A stretch of DNA of 49,169 bases, taken from Acidimicrobiaceae bacterium (lineage in GTDB: Bacteria; Actinomycetota; Acidimicrobiia; Acidimicrobiales; Aldehydirespiratoraceae). The notes under the pieces were generated by a model, which worked only from the letters and a program-made list of their open reading frames with translations, was not told the origin of the DNA and did not search any database. A program made the position numbers and the translations under genes. This document shows, piece by piece, positions 1-8,406 of this stretch (positions within the stretch are counted from its first letter, which is position 1; every line of letters begins with the position of its first letter). The stretch is from NCBI GenBank assembly GCA_009843915.1, contig VYCM01000112.1, positions 1-49,169 of the forward strand, written 5' to 3'.

Positions 1-1
1 C

Positions 2-100
2 CCGGATTCCGCCCCCCGCCGGCCCACCCTGCAACTCGTTGGCGGCAGCGCGGCCGGCCGCAATACGGCCACCACCGAGCGCAACGGAGCACCCCGATGA
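2..100 (+). CDS. C-terminal tail of probable CpaF/TadA-type secretion ATPase (5' partial)
   Basis: An open frame enters from the left edge and stops with TGA at 98-100. It overlaps the ATG of the next gene in an ATGA arrangement. Only about 32 residues are visible, rich in Ala, Arg, Pro and Thr, and none of them is diagnostic. The call rests on position: in actinobacterial Tad loci the ATPase gene directly precedes tadB and tadC. The frame could be another Tad component, so the identity is inferred from context and not seen in the residues. Confidence 0.4.
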   Translation, partial: PDSAPRRPTLQLVGGSAAGRNTATTERNGAPR

Positions 101-912
101 GCACCTCGGGATGGATCATCTGTGCTGGCGGCTCGCTGGTGCTCGCCATCATGCTGTGGCCGGCCGACGGGACGCGCTGGTCGTTGCGGGCGAGGGCGGG
201 TCGGCGCCGCCGGGCTCGTATCCCGGCCGAGCTTCCCGCTGCAGCCGCGGCCGGAAGCGCCATGATCGCCCTTGACCTGGCCGCCGGCCACGCGGCCGCG
301 GCCGCGATCGGCGCGGTGGTGTGCACATCGGCGACGAAGGTGCTGGTGTCGTCGAGGCGGCGGGTCGCCACCGCCGAGGGGGTGGCCCGATTCGCGAGCG
401 TGCTGGCCAACCAGGCGGCGGTCGCGGTGACCGCCTCCGACGCGGTCGCCCGGGCCGCACCGCTCGTGAGCGGACCCGTGGGCGCGGCGGCGGTAGCGAT
501 GGCCGCCGACTGCGAGAGCCTCGGGGTGGACATTGCGGCCGAGCGGTTCGCGGCCCGGGTGCCTTCCGCGGTGGCCGCTTCCCTGGCCGATCTGGTAGCC
601 GTCTCGGCCGAGGGCGGCGGGCGCTGGGCGGAGACCGTGACTGTGCTCGAGGCGGAGGCCTCCCAGACCGCAGCTACGGCCCGGCTGTTCCACGGCCGTG
701 TCGCAGTGGCCATGCCCACGCTGGCCCTCGTGGTGCTGCTCGGAGCCGGGCTCGTTGCCGGGGCCGGACAAGTCGCCACCGATGTCGGGGCGTGGCTGGC
801 CGGCGCCCAGGGAGCCGCTCTGCTGCTGGCCGGAGCGATCGTGATGGCGGCGTTGAGCACCCGAGTCCTGCTGCCCGCCCGGTCGGCCGCTGGACACAAG
901 GGACTGCAATGA
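97..912 (+). CDS. tadB: TadB-like type II secretion system F-domain membrane protein
   Basis: The 271-residue protein has hydrophobic segments near the N terminus (about residues 4-20), at about 65-82, and two strong ones at about 200-223 and 232-258. This is the arrangement of T2SSF-domain inner-membrane platform proteins of Tad pili, with a cytoplasmic helical region between membrane segments. Its start overlaps the upstream stop by 4 bp, and tadC begins one base after its stop. TadB pairs with TadC to couple the ATPase to pilin assembly. The sequence is Ala/Val-rich and diverged, so the family call depends partly on the paralogous neighbour and the locus context. Confidence 0.65.
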   Translation: MSTSGWIICAGGSLVLAIMLWPADGTRWSLRARAGRRRRARIPAELPAAAAAGSAMIALDLAAGHAAAAAIGAVVCTSATKVLVSSRRRVATAEGVARFASVLANQAAVAVTASDAVARAAPLVSGPVGAAAVAMAADCESLGVDIAAERFAARVPSAVAASLADLVAVSAEGGGRWAETVTVLEAEASQTAATARLFHGRVAVAMPTLALVVLLGAGLVAGAGQVATDVGAWLAGAQGAALLLAGAIVMAALSTRVLLPARSAAGHKGLQ

Positions 913-913
913 C

Positions 914-1708
914 ATGGCCCGGCGCCCACGCGGGTCTGGGGTTGGCCCCCCGCGCCGCTCCGCCAGCCGTGTCCGGCGGTTCGCGATGATCTGGCTCACG
1001 GCCATGTCCGGTGCGGGAGCGGCGCTGCGACTCGTGCTTACCGGCCCGCCCCGAATGGCCAACACCGTCGAGCTCGCAGCCGCGGGCTGGCCGCCGGCGA
1101 GGCTGCGCGCCGCGTCGGTGACAGCCACGCCGCTGATCGCGGGCGTGATCTTTGTGGCCGGGTCGCTGCTGTCGGGCTTCCGGTCCGGCGCCATGGCGGC
1201 GGTGGCCGTGTCGTTGTGGGTGCCGGTGGTTCTGGCGCCGTTGCTGCGCCGGGTCGTGCTGTCGGGCTTCCGGGCCCGGCGTGACGCCGCCCTGCTCGAG
1301 TGGCTGCGCCGCATCCGTCTGTTCGTGGCCGCGGGCCGCCCCATCAACGACGCCGCGGTCGAAGCGGCCGAGCGGGTGGAGGCGCCAGCCTTCGCGCCCG
1401 TCGCCACCAGCATCAACCTGGCCCTCGCGTCGGGACGCGACCCTCTCGGCGCCGCGTCGGCGCATTTCGCCGGATCGGCGGCCGAGACGCTGGTCGGCAC
1501 CCTGGCTGCAGCCGAGCGGGGCGGCGCGGCCGCCACCGGCCTGATCGACCGGCTCATCGCCCAGGCCGTGCAGGCCCTGGAGGATCAGCGCCGGGTCCGC
1601 ATCGAGGCGCTGGGACGGTCCGTGGCCGGCACCGGCACCCTCGTTGCCGTCACGGCCAGCGCGGTTGTGGTGATCGCGCTGCTGGCGAGCATCCAAATCG
1701 GCGTGTGA
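914..1708 (+). CDS. tadC: TadC-like type II secretion system F-domain membrane protein
   Basis: The 264-residue protein has a central cytoplasmic region (about 120-225) followed by a final hydrophobic helix near the C terminus ending in IQIGV. Membrane segments also lie at about 75-90 and 95-115. The motif RPINDAAVEAAERV followed by a region ending near GGAAATGLIDRLIAQAVQAL resembles the helical T2SSF domain. The ATG at 914 lies 1 bp after the tadB stop. A second ATG at 986 would remove a basic N-terminal stretch and is also possible. It should form the membrane platform with TadB. Confidence 0.65.
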   Translation: MARRPRGSGVGPPRRSASRVRRFAMIWLTAMSGAGAALRLVLTGPPRMANTVELAAAGWPPARLRAASVTATPLIAGVIFVAGSLLSGFRSGAMAAVAVSLWVPVVLAPLLRRVVLSGFRARRDAALLEWLRRIRLFVAAGRPINDAAVEAAERVEAPAFAPVATSINLALASGRDPLGAASAHFAGSAAETLVGTLAAAERGGAAATGLIDRLIAQAVQALEDQRRVRIEALGRSVAGTGTLVAVTASAVVVIALLASIQIGV

Positions 1709-1766
1709 GCCCTCGCTCTTCGCCCTTCCCGACAGTCACTCAAACCTCGTGAAGGAGACAAGCCTC

Positions 1767-1973
1767 ATGGACTCACCCGTCGCCAAGATCATCATGCTCG
1801 CCGCCACCATCGCCATCACCGCCGCAGTGGTCCTGTTCACCTGGCAGGTAGTGGGCAACAACACCCCTGATACCAAGAAGAACCCCGACACCGACAAGAC
1901 CCAGATCAAGCATGAGAACCTGTGCAACGCTGTCAGCGGCACGTGGGACGGCACCGCCAAGACGTGCTCGTAG
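1767..1973 (+). CDS. Small pilin-like (Flp-position) single-pass protein
   Basis: The 68-residue protein starts at ATG 1767, chosen because AAGGAG lies at 1751-1756 with good spacing; an upstream in-frame GTG at 1749 overlaps that ribosome site. One hydrophobic helix occupies about residues 8-30. A polar Lys/Asp-rich stretch follows, and then a C-terminal segment with two cysteines about 15 residues apart (LCNAV and KTCS). It sits exactly where Flp or DUF4244 pilins lie in actinobacterial Tad loci. I see no convincing class III cleavage motif, so it may be a pilin or a small accessory membrane protein. Confidence 0.5.
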   Translation: MDSPVAKIIMLAATIAITAAVVLFTWQVVGNNTPDTKKNPDTDKTQIKHENLCNAVSGTWDGTAKTCS

Positions 1974-2012
1974 CCGCATCGCTCCTATCGAGAGTGTGGC
2001 CGGGTACTGGCG

Positions 2013-2429
2013 ATGGACACCGCCTTCGCGGCGCTGCGCACCACCGCGATGATCTTCGTGGTAGTGGCGATCAGCTTCGGCGTCTACCTCCACCAGATGG
2101 CCCGCATTACCGCCTCCACCGCCGCAGTGGCCGCGGCCACTGCGGCTGCTCAGACCCTCGACGACACCGGCTGGGACTGCAGCACCTCACACACCATTTG
2201 GGCCGAAGCCGAGGAGGCCGCCGCCCAGGCCGCGGCGACCCGCACCGGAGCCCGCTCGGCCGCCACGGCCACCGGCTACACCCTCACCGCCGAGCCGTCG
2301 TGCACGGTGGTGGCCACTGTCACCGTGGGCGCGGCCGGTGTCCGCAGCTGGCTGGAAGCCACCGCGATGGCCTGCCGGCCTTCACGAGCCGCCGACGCCA
2401 CCGGCTGGGCGGTCGCGCCGCTGTGCTAG
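2013..2429 (+). CDS. TadE-like minor pilin / pseudopilin
   Basis: The 138-residue protein has an N-terminal hydrophobic segment (TTAMIFVVVAISFGVYL, about residues 9-25) followed by an Ala-rich helical region and a beta-prone C-terminal half containing several cysteines (DCSTS, SCTVV, ACRPS). This matches TadE-type pseudopilins, which carry one membrane helix and an exported domain. It lies 39 bp after the pilin-like gene and is followed by two more proteins of similar build, so it is probably part of the same transcript. The spaced cysteines suggest disulfides outside the cell. Confidence 0.55.
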   Translation: MDTAFAALRTTAMIFVVVAISFGVYLHQMARITASTAAVAAATAAAQTLDDTGWDCSTSHTIWAEAEEAAAQAAATRTGARSAATATGYTLTAEPSCTVVATVTVGAAGVRSWLEATAMACRPSRAADATGWAVAPLC

Positions 2430-2495
2430 TCGAACCCGCTCATAGGTGGGGCCTCAATGTGGATGAGGCAGCGGCACTGGCAGTAGGGCCGACCG

Positions 2496-2873
2496 ATGGA
2501 TGAGGCGGTGGCGCTGGTCGTCGCCGCTCCGGTGGTCGCGCTCGCGCTGTGGGCGGTGGCCTTCGTCGGAGGCTTCGCCAATGGCCAGGCCCGTGCGGCC
2601 GTCGCGGCCGAGCTGGCGGCCCAGGCTGCGGTGCAGGCGGGCGGTCCCGAAGCAGCCGACTCCGCTGAGCGGGTTGCACTCGGGGCGACGCTCTCCGCTT
2701 GCGTCCGGACCAGCGCGACCCTCGCCCAAGCCGATACCGGCCAGTCGGCCACAGTCACCGTCGTCTGTGAGGCGCCGGGCCCGCTGCCGGGCAACCGGGC
2801 GTGCTTCACCGGCTACGCCCAGTCTCGGCCGGCCGCATCGGCGCACGTGCGGGTCGCCTGCCCGGCACCGTAA
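2496..2873 (+). CDS. Second TadE-like exported protein
   Basis: The 125-residue protein begins with a hydrophobic helix (about residues 3-26, VALVVAAPVVALALWAVAFV). An Ala/Gln-rich amphipathic stretch follows, and then a C-terminal domain with four cysteines (LSACV, VVCEA, ACFTG, VACPAP). The architecture is that of Tad minor pilins. It lies 9 bp before the next small gene. I recognise no specific subfamily. Confidence 0.5.
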   Translation: MDEAVALVVAAPVVALALWAVAFVGGFANGQARAAVAAELAAQAAVQAGGPEAADSAERVALGATLSACVRTSATLAQADTGQSATVTVVCEAPGPLPGNRACFTGYAQSRPAASAHVRVACPAP

Positions 2874-2882
2874 GGGTCCCGG

Positions 2883-3242
2883 ATGACCGTCCCGGTGCTG
2901 GTGCTGATGCTGGCCGCGATGATCACCGCCATGACCGTCTCGCTGCGCGACCATGCGGCCCACGCTGCGGCCGCCGACCTGGCCGAGATCCGGGCCGAGC
3001 ACGCCGCAGCCGCGTTCGTGGCCAGCTGCATCACCCACGAGGGATGCGCCCCACCCGAGGGTGACGGCACAAGGGCGTGCGCGGCGGCCGACGCCGGAGT
3101 GATAGTGACCGCGCGGGTGGCCTGGACGCCCGTTCTCTGGAAGAGCCTGACGCCCGCGACCGCCGACCGGGTGGTCGCCTACGACGAAGGGCTGGGCACC
3201 GGCCTCAAGGCCCGCGCTGCCGCAGCCCTCGACCCCTGCTGA
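2883..3242 (+). CDS. Third small TadE/Rv3654c-like exported protein
   Basis: The 119-residue protein has an N-terminal hydrophobic segment (VPVLVLMLAAMITAMTVSL), an Ala-rich helix and a C-terminal domain with cysteines at CITHEGC, ACAAA and the final residue. It has the same build as the two preceding genes and ends the Tad cluster. Position and size match the Rv3654c-type gene that closes actinobacterial Tad loci. The assignment is by position and topology. Confidence 0.45.
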   Translation: MTVPVLVLMLAAMITAMTVSLRDHAAHAAAADLAEIRAEHAAAAFVASCITHEGCAPPEGDGTRACAAADAGVIVTARVAWTPVLWKSLTPATADRVVAYDEGLGTGLKARAAAALDPC

Positions 3243-3300
3243 CCCGAGTGCGCCGGGCCCAGTCCTCCGCACTCTCCCGACACCGCTATGCCATCGCGAT

Positions 3301-3327
3301 GTCGCGGTTCTACCGTCTGGCCGCGAC
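3301..3327. terminator. Weak hairpin in convergent gap
   Basis: GTCGCGG at 3301-3307 pairs with CCGCGAC at 3321-3327 around a 13-nt loop. It lies in the 100-bp gap between the Tad cluster and the convergent transporter gene. No T-tract follows on either strand, so this is only a possible bidirectional terminator. Just upstream lies the 10-bp palindrome CATCGCGATG at 3292-3301. Confidence 0.25.
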
Positions 3328-3342
3328 GATGCAGGAGGGGCG

Positions 3343-4383
3343 TTACTGCGATTGGGCTGATTGCTGTCCGCTGCGGTCTGCTGCGATAGCCGCGTTGAGT
3401 CCGAAGATGACCGCCATGCCGCCTGCGAACAGCACAGGCTGGTAGATGGGGTCGCCTGCGATCGTCAGCCATATGGCCGCCAGCGCCGGCGACGCGTAGA
3501 GCAGGCTGTTGACGCGCGTGTCGGCGGTGACGATGTTGCCTGCCCGATGCAGCAGGCGGGCGCAACCCATGATCAGTCCGGACAGTGCCCCGAAGGCCGC
3601 CGAGCGGGTGGCGCCCAATCCGCCGAAGGCGAACGTCAGCCCGACCGCGGCCGCGATCGGAATGCTGACGGCCGAGGCGGCGAACGTGGACCACCAGAGG
3701 TTGACGCCGTACTCCTTGACGGACGCAGCCCTGCGTCCAGCGCGCCGAGCCAGGGCGCTGCGGTCGCCGTAGATGATCCCCGCCGATGGCCGCACGGCGT
3801 ATGTCGCCGTGGTCAGCACCCCCAGCACCAACCCGACTGCCGTGTTCTGCCATGAACCCCCTTCGAGTTGGCCGGGGGCGGTCTGACTCCAAATGACAGC
3901 GGCCACCGCGATCGGCAGTCCGCACATCATGCTGGCGCTGCGGGTCGAGATGCTCCTGCTGCTGCCGCTCCAGCGCGCGATCAGAAGGGACTGGGGCACG
4001 ACGTCCAGGCCGTCCGAGAAGCAGGACAGCACCACGAGCGGCAGCAGGGCCGCCGTGCCGGCATACAGCAGGACATTGGGTGCCGTGATCAGCAGCAGCG
4101 CCAAGAGCACGCCCGGACGCGGGCCCGCCGGCCCGACGGGAGGCAGCGCCACGAGTCGTGCTGGACGCATCGCCTCGAGCGGCCCCACTCCTAGCGCGGG
4201 CCTAGCCGTCACGGCCAGCGCTACCAGCAGCATCGTCGCGCAAGCAGACTCCATGAGCGTGCCCAAGACGAGGACGGAGAAGCCCTCGCCCGCGAACCTG
4301 ATCGGCAGCGGGATCAGCGAGTAGGCGACGGCCGCCCCCGCGATGCACGCCGCACCGAGCGCATTCCGGCGACGCGGCTGCAT
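3343..4383 (-). CDS. EamA/DMT-family membrane transporter
   Basis: The 346-residue integral membrane protein has about ten hydrophobic helices in two halves, as in the drug/metabolite transporter superfamily. The first helix is GAACIAGAAVAYSLIPLPI, followed by the typical FAGEGFSVLVLGTLMESA helix pair, and the last helix reads VLFAGGMAVIFGLNAAIA. The frame stays open upstream to 4506, but the ATG at 4383 is preferred because the extra 41 residues are arginine- and proline-rich without membrane character. No clear ribosome site is visible. Substrate is unknown. It converges with the Tad cluster and is transcribed away from the tRNA. Confidence 0.65.
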   Translation of the reverse strand: MQPRRRNALGAACIAGAAVAYSLIPLPIRFAGEGFSVLVLGTLMESACATMLLVALAVTARPALGVGPLEAMRPARLVALPPVGPAGPRPGVLLALLLITAPNVLLYAGTAALLPLVVLSCFSDGLDVVPQSLLIARWSGSSRSISTRSASMMCGLPIAVAAVIWSQTAPGQLEGGSWQNTAVGLVLGVLTTATYAVRPSAGIIYGDRSALARRAGRRAASVKEYGVNLWWSTFAASAVSIPIAAAVGLTFAFGGLGATRSAAFGALSGLIMGCARLLHRAGNIVTADTRVNSLLYASPALAAIWLTIAGDPIYQPVLFAGGMAVIFGLNAAIAADRSGQQSAQSQ

Positions 4384-4603
4384 CAGGACGCGAAACCCAC
4401 GGAGCGCTGGGCCGGCTCGACGCTGATCTGTTGACCCTAGCCCAACCAGTTGCGGCCACGGCTCAAGCCCACAGTCGCCATCCAGCGCTCTAGACCAGCG
4501 ACCCAACCCGCTGAGCGGCCTGCCTCAGATAACCTCATCCACGTCCCCCAACTAACCCGGCCGCCCAACGAGCCGCATAACGCGCCAAATGTCGTTCCAT
4601 CCC

Positions 4604-4677
<74 letters not shown>

Positions 4678-4699
4678 CAGAAGACAGGCCTAGTTTCCT

Positions 4700-4741
4700 G
4701 AACGAGTTCCGTGAACCGTGGTCCAACGGTGGAACTCGTTC
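4700..4741. terminator. Nested inverted repeat downstream of tRNA-Thr
   Basis: GAACGAGTTCC (4700-4710) is perfectly complementary to GGAACTCGTTC (4731-4741). Inside lies a second stem, ACCGT (4715-4719) with ACGGT (4726-4730), around a 6-nt loop. A moderately T-rich stretch (CTGTGTTCTTGTG) follows. It may terminate tRNA transcription, or it may act as an operator for the SDR gene that starts 33 bp further on. Confidence 0.55.
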
Positions 4742-4773
4742 TGTGTTCTTGTGACGAAGAGAAGGAGATCATC

Positions 4774-5742
4774 ATGCCGCGGAAGAAGCTTGCAATCGAT
4801 GAGGCGACCCGTTCGAAGGACCTCGCCGGCAAGACCTACATCGTCACCGGCGCGAACTCCGGCGTCGGCCTCGAGACCACCCGCCAGCTCGTGAAGCAGG
4901 TGGGCCATGTGGTCATGGCCTGCCGCCGGACCGAGGCCGCGGAGGAGGCGGCTCGGAGCTTCGCCGGCCTCCGCGGAACGTATGAGGTCATGCGGCTCGA
5001 CCTCGCTGACCTCCAGTCGGTTCGCGAGTTCGTCGCCGCATTCACCGCCAAGCACGACCGCCTCGACGGGCTCGCGTGCAACGCCGGCATGGTGAACATG
5101 AGCGGTGACCTCCAGTGCACCAAGGACGGATTCGAGTCGACCATCGGAGTGAGCTACTTCGGCCACTTCCTGCTGACCGAACTCCTCCTCGACACACTCC
5201 GGGCGACCGCGCCCTCGCGAATGGCGATCGTGTCGTCGGTCGTCCACGCCGGAAGCCCCAAGAACCGGCCGCAGCTGGTACTCGACGACCTCAACTACGA
5301 GCGGCGCGACTTCAGCAACATGCGCGCCTACTGCGAGGCGAAGGTGGCGACGGTCCTATACGCCAAGGAACTCGCCGAACGGCTGGCGGGCACCGGCGTC
5401 TCGACATTCTCCCTCCACCCCGGATGGGCCCGTTCCAACTTCGGGTCAGGCGGCAGCCTGCCGATGCGTATCGTCATGGCGATCATGCGCCCCTTGACCC
5501 GGTGGGTGTCCGACAGCAGCGAGGAGTCGGCCCAGACCACACTCCACTGCCTCTTGTCCGACGACGCCCCCCGGCACTCCGGCGCCTACTTCAGCCAGTG
5601 GAGCATCCTCTACCGCGACAAGGAGTGCCGGGCCGGTGGCTGGCCCATGGAGACCCCGAACCCGAACGCCAAGAACATGGACACCGCCCGGCGGCTCGTC
5701 GCCACCAGCTACGACCTCGTCGGGCTGGACAAGCCCTCATGA
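4774..5742 (+). CDS. Short-chain dehydrogenase/reductase (retinol/protochlorophyllide reductase-like)
   Basis: The 322-residue protein carries the Rossmann nucleotide motif TGANSGVG (residues 25-32), a NAG motif (CNAGMVN), the catalytic serine in VSSVVH, and YCEAK as the catalytic YxxxK. The C-terminal extension beyond 250 residues is typical of retinol dehydrogenase and protochlorophyllide-reductase-like SDRs, which use NAD(P)H. The start at 4774 has AAGGAG 8 bp upstream; an in-frame ATG at 4711 lies inside the dyad and is rejected. It is transcribed towards the catabolic operon (convergent). Substrate is unknown. Confidence 0.85.
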   Translation: MPRKKLAIDEATRSKDLAGKTYIVTGANSGVGLETTRQLVKQVGHVVMACRRTEAAEEAARSFAGLRGTYEVMRLDLADLQSVREFVAAFTAKHDRLDGLACNAGMVNMSGDLQCTKDGFESTIGVSYFGHFLLTELLLDTLRATAPSRMAIVSSVVHAGSPKNRPQLVLDDLNYERRDFSNMRAYCEAKVATVLYAKELAERLAGTGVSTFSLHPGWARSNFGSGGSLPMRIVMAIMRPLTRWVSDSSEESAQTTLHCLLSDDAPRHSGAYFSQWSILYRDKECRAGGWPMETPNPNAKNMDTARRLVATSYDLVGLDKPS

Positions 5743-5810
5743 CCTAGCCGGGATCACGGACTATCGAATGGCCCAGTTGAAGGGGGCTCACCCCGCGGCT
5801 GGGATGCGGG

Positions 5811-6590
5811 TCACGCTGGCACCGTCGATAGCAAGGCCGCGGCGAAGGCGGACGCGGTCGCTTCCAGGGGCACTCTGCCGTTCGGGATGACCTCGACTCG
5901 CGACGCGTTCAAGTGCAGCTGCAGGACTGCTGTGTGCGGACTGGCGAAGGGATCGGCGCTGTGTTCGACGAGCGTCACGGGGCAGCGGACCCGCTCGGCG
6001 GCGTTCTCCATCCGGTACCGTCCCACAGCTCGATGGCCCGCGGCAGGGTCGTCCGCTCGAAGGGCGTCGCTGACGAACCGGGTCAGCTGATCGGTGCTGC
6101 CGCCATAGAAGGGCGCTCGCTGGTTCCACAGGTCCAGCAGATGTGAGCCGTCCGACCGGGGCTTCACGGTGTCGATCGGCTGCTTGCCGGCCCGACGCGC
6201 CCGCTCGGTGCCATCGATCCACGGCGTCGATGACAGGACCAGGCGATTGACGAGGTGAGGATGGCGGGCCGCCAGCTCGACGGCCACTACCCCGCCGGTG
6301 TGATGGCCGCACACCGGCATCGGGCTGCGGCCCGACTGCTCGATGACGGCTGCAGCCGCGGCGGCGTAGTTCTCGATCGACGGTCCGTCCGGATGCTGGT
6401 CGGAGGATCCCATGCCTGGGAGGTCCATCGCGATCATGTGGAGGCGGTCTTCCAGCGCGATCATCACCTCGCGGAACTCGTCCCAGCTTCTCGGAGTCTG
6501 GTGGAGCAGCAGCACGCTCGGGCCCCGGCCCGCCTCCGCCAGGTGGATCCGACCTGACGGTCCGTCGATGTAGCGCCTGACGATGCTCAT
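5811..6590 (-). CDS. Alpha/beta-hydrolase-fold protein with degenerate catalytic triad
   Basis: The 259-residue protein has a normal fold signature (oxyanion region LLLHQTPRSW, DLPGMGSSD), but the nucleophile elbow reads GHHTGG, placing His97 where Ser, Cys or Asp is expected. The usual late catalytic GH reads GR (Arg239, in PNGRVPLE). The acid position is kept (ADPF, Asp213). It is therefore unlikely to work as an ordinary serine hydrolase. It is the last gene of the long minus-strand catabolic unit and starts 3 bp after the preceding hydrolase. Possible roles are a non-hydrolytic lyase, a chaperone-like partner or a binding protein; none is shown by sequence. Confidence 0.7.
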   Translation of the reverse strand: MSIVRRYIDGPSGRIHLAEAGRGPSVLLLHQTPRSWDEFREVMIALEDRLHMIAMDLPGMGSSDQHPDGPSIENYAAAAAAVIEQSGRSPMPVCGHHTGGVVAVELAARHPHLVNRLVLSSTPWIDGTERARRAGKQPIDTVKPRSDGSHLLDLWNQRAPFYGGSTDQLTRFVSDALRADDPAAGHRAVGRYRMENAAERVRCPVTLVEHSADPFASPHTAVLQLHLNASRVEVIPNGRVPLEATASAFAAALLSTVPA

Positions 6591-6593
6591 CGC

Positions 6594-7448
6594 CTACGGG
6601 TGCGATGCGATGAAGTCGATGCTGAGGCGGTTGTACTCCTCGGCGTGCTCGTGCTGGGGCCAGTGCCCGCAGTTGTTGAAGATCTTCAGCTCGGATCCCT
6701 CGACAAGCTCGTGCATCCTCTGGGCCTCGGGCACGTCGCCGAAGGGGTTCTGACTGCCCCAGACGATCAGCGTGGGAGCGGCGATGCGTTGCAGGCGCTC
6801 GGGTCGCATCAGGTTGCGCTGACGGACGTCCATCTCTTGCAGGCACAGCAGGTTGTGGAGGTTCTGCTGGAACTCGGGCTGGTGGTAGATGCGGTAGCGG
6901 ATCTCGACCAGCTCCTCCGAGACGTCCCGCTCGCCGTCGTGCATCAGCAGATGCAGGCGGTCACGGGTCAGCGACATGTCCTCGTCGAGTGCGGCTCTGG
7001 TCGTGGTGGCCTTGATCCGTTCCATCACCTCAGGATTGGCCTTGGTGCCTCCCGCCGCCACGAGCTGAAGAGTCTGGACCCGATCGGGCTGCTCGCTGGC
7101 CAGCCATCCGGCTGTCCATCCGCCGAGCGACTCACCGACGAGATGGGCTCGAGCGATGCCCATCGCGTCCAGATAACCGACCAGGTGTTCCACGTACCGG
7201 GGGATCTCGTAGGGGTAGTCGGGCTTTGCCGTGTACCCGTGGCCGAGAGCGTCGATGGCGTGGCAGCGCAGACCCGCGGAGACATGGGGCACGAAGTTGC
7301 GGGAGAAGGCCTCCAGGTGGCCGCTGGTCCCGTGGAGGAACACCACGTCGGGGCCGTCACCCGCGATAAGCGCCCTCGTCGGCACGCCGGCGGCTTCGAC
7401 GGTCCTCACGTCGAAGTCGATGCCTGTCAGATCAGTCCAAACGGTCAC
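6594..7448 (-). CDS. Alpha/beta hydrolase, meta-cleavage-product hydrolase-like
   Basis: The 284-residue protein starts at GTG 7448 with AGGAGG 6 bp upstream. The ORF can be extended to 7598, but the added residues are out of character and overlap the upstream gene. Oxyanion motif HGTSGHLEAF, nucleophile elbow GESLGG and catalytic histidine GHWPQHE are all present. The position where the acid is usually found reads WGSQNPFGD, so the Asp may be displaced. The fold and context beside an extradiol dioxygenase suggest hydrolysis of a ring-cleavage product or an ester. It overlaps the dioxygenase gene by 17 bp, which implies coupled translation. Confidence 0.75.
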   Translation of the reverse strand: MTVWTDLTGIDFDVRTVEAAGVPTRALIAGDGPDVVFLHGTSGHLEAFSRNFVPHVSAGLRCHAIDALGHGYTAKPDYPYEIPRYVEHLVGYLDAMGIARAHLVGESLGGWTAGWLASEQPDRVQTLQLVAAGGTKANPEVMERIKATTTRAALDEDMSLTRDRLHLLMHDGERDVSEELVEIRYRIYHQPEFQQNLHNLLCLQEMDVRQRNLMRPERLQRIAAPTLIVWGSQNPFGDVPEAQRMHELVEGSELKIFNNCGHWPQHEHAEEYNRLSIDFIASHP

Positions 7449-8406
7449 GGTCGTCCTCCTGTTCGCTCGAGGGATCGTCGGGTGTGAAGACGGCGACGGC
7501 CATGCCGGTGAGCCATTCCGGCACGGCCGAATAGGACAGAACGTCGCCTGTGGCCGAGCCGACCGCGGCTCGCATGGCCAGCCACGCTCTGATCTCATTG
7601 CCGCCGTTGCCGGCTGCGGCTACGAGTGCTCGGTTGTCGAGCTGCTGGGCGAACGCCTCGTGTTCGCCGGCGACCAGGCGGTCCAGGAACGCCTGGTCGA
7701 AGTCGCTGTTGATGACCGCGGGCGAGTCGAGGATGATCCGGCGCCGGCGCGACTCGTTGGTGGACCAGCCGGTGCGGGCTTGCCGCCACGACTCGACGAG
7801 GAACCGGTCGTCGTCGGTGCTGGGGCTCGACCATTTGGGGAAGGGCAGGGTGTGGCTGAGGCCGCCGGTGCCGATCACCGCCACTCGCCTGTCGCCCGCC
7901 AGCGCGTGGGCGGCAGACCCGAGCGCGTGTCCGAACCGGCAGGTCCTGAGCAGGGTCGGCAGTGGCGGTGCGAAGACGTTGATGACGACGGCCACCACGG
8001 GAACGCCTTCGGGCAACAGGTACTGGATGGCGTGGCTGATGCCGTGGTCCACCATTAACTCGGTGGAGAAGGCCATGTCGATTCCACCTTCGACGAGCCG
8101 CTCGCAGAGTCGCAGCGCGGCTGGCGGGTCGGTGGTCTGAGGACCGGCCGGAGTGCCGTGCTCGCCCGCGCCGATCAGGTCCCCCACCCCGATCGTGAAG
8201 GCGGGCATGAGGTCCAAGCCCGTGCCTCTGAAGTGGTTGGAGCCGACGATCACCGCGAGGTCTGGGGCCCGATGTTCGAGACGCGCGCGGGCGTCGTGCA
8301 GAGCGTTGCGGAATCGACAGGCCCGGTCGAGGTGGGCCACCTCGTCCCAGCGGGTGTTCATGAGGGTGGTGTGCGACGCGCCCACACCGAGCACGACCCG
8401 GCTCAT
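7432..8406 (-). CDS. mhpB: Class III extradiol ring-cleavage dioxygenase, MhpB/LigB type
   Basis: The 324-residue protein matches the length and layout of 2,3-dihydroxyphenylpropionate 1,2-dioxygenase. Candidate iron ligands are His12 (ASHTT), His58 (SNHFRG) and the Glu of GGNEIRAW. The second-sphere catalytic histidines are His121 (VDHG) and His185 (GGLSH). All appear intact, so an active Fe(II) enzyme cleaving a catechol-type ring next to one hydroxyl is expected. Its start overlaps the stop of the upstream M20-like gene by 4 bp. The symbol denotes family; the true substrate need not be dihydroxyphenylpropionate. Confidence 0.85.
   Translation of the reverse strand: MSRVVLGVGASHTTLMNTRWDEVAHLDRACRFRNALHDARARLEHRAPDLAVIVGSNHFRGTGLDLMPAFTIGVGDLIGAGEHGTPAGPQTTDPPAALRLCERLVEGGIDMAFSTELMVDHGISHAIQYLLPEGVPVVAVVINVFAPPLPTLLRTCRFGHALGSAAHALAGDRRVAVIGTGGLSHTLPFPKWSSPSTDDDRFLVESWRQARTGWSTNESRRRRIILDSPAVINSDFDQAFLDRLVAGEHEAFAQQLDNRALVAAAGNGGNEIRAWLAMRAAVGSATGDVLSYSAVPEWLTGMAVAVFTPDDPSSEQEDDRDRLD

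Noticed and set aside
674-1696. A 340-codon open frame on the minus strand
   Set aside because: It is antisense to tadB and tadC, Arg/Gln/His-rich, and without recognisable domains.
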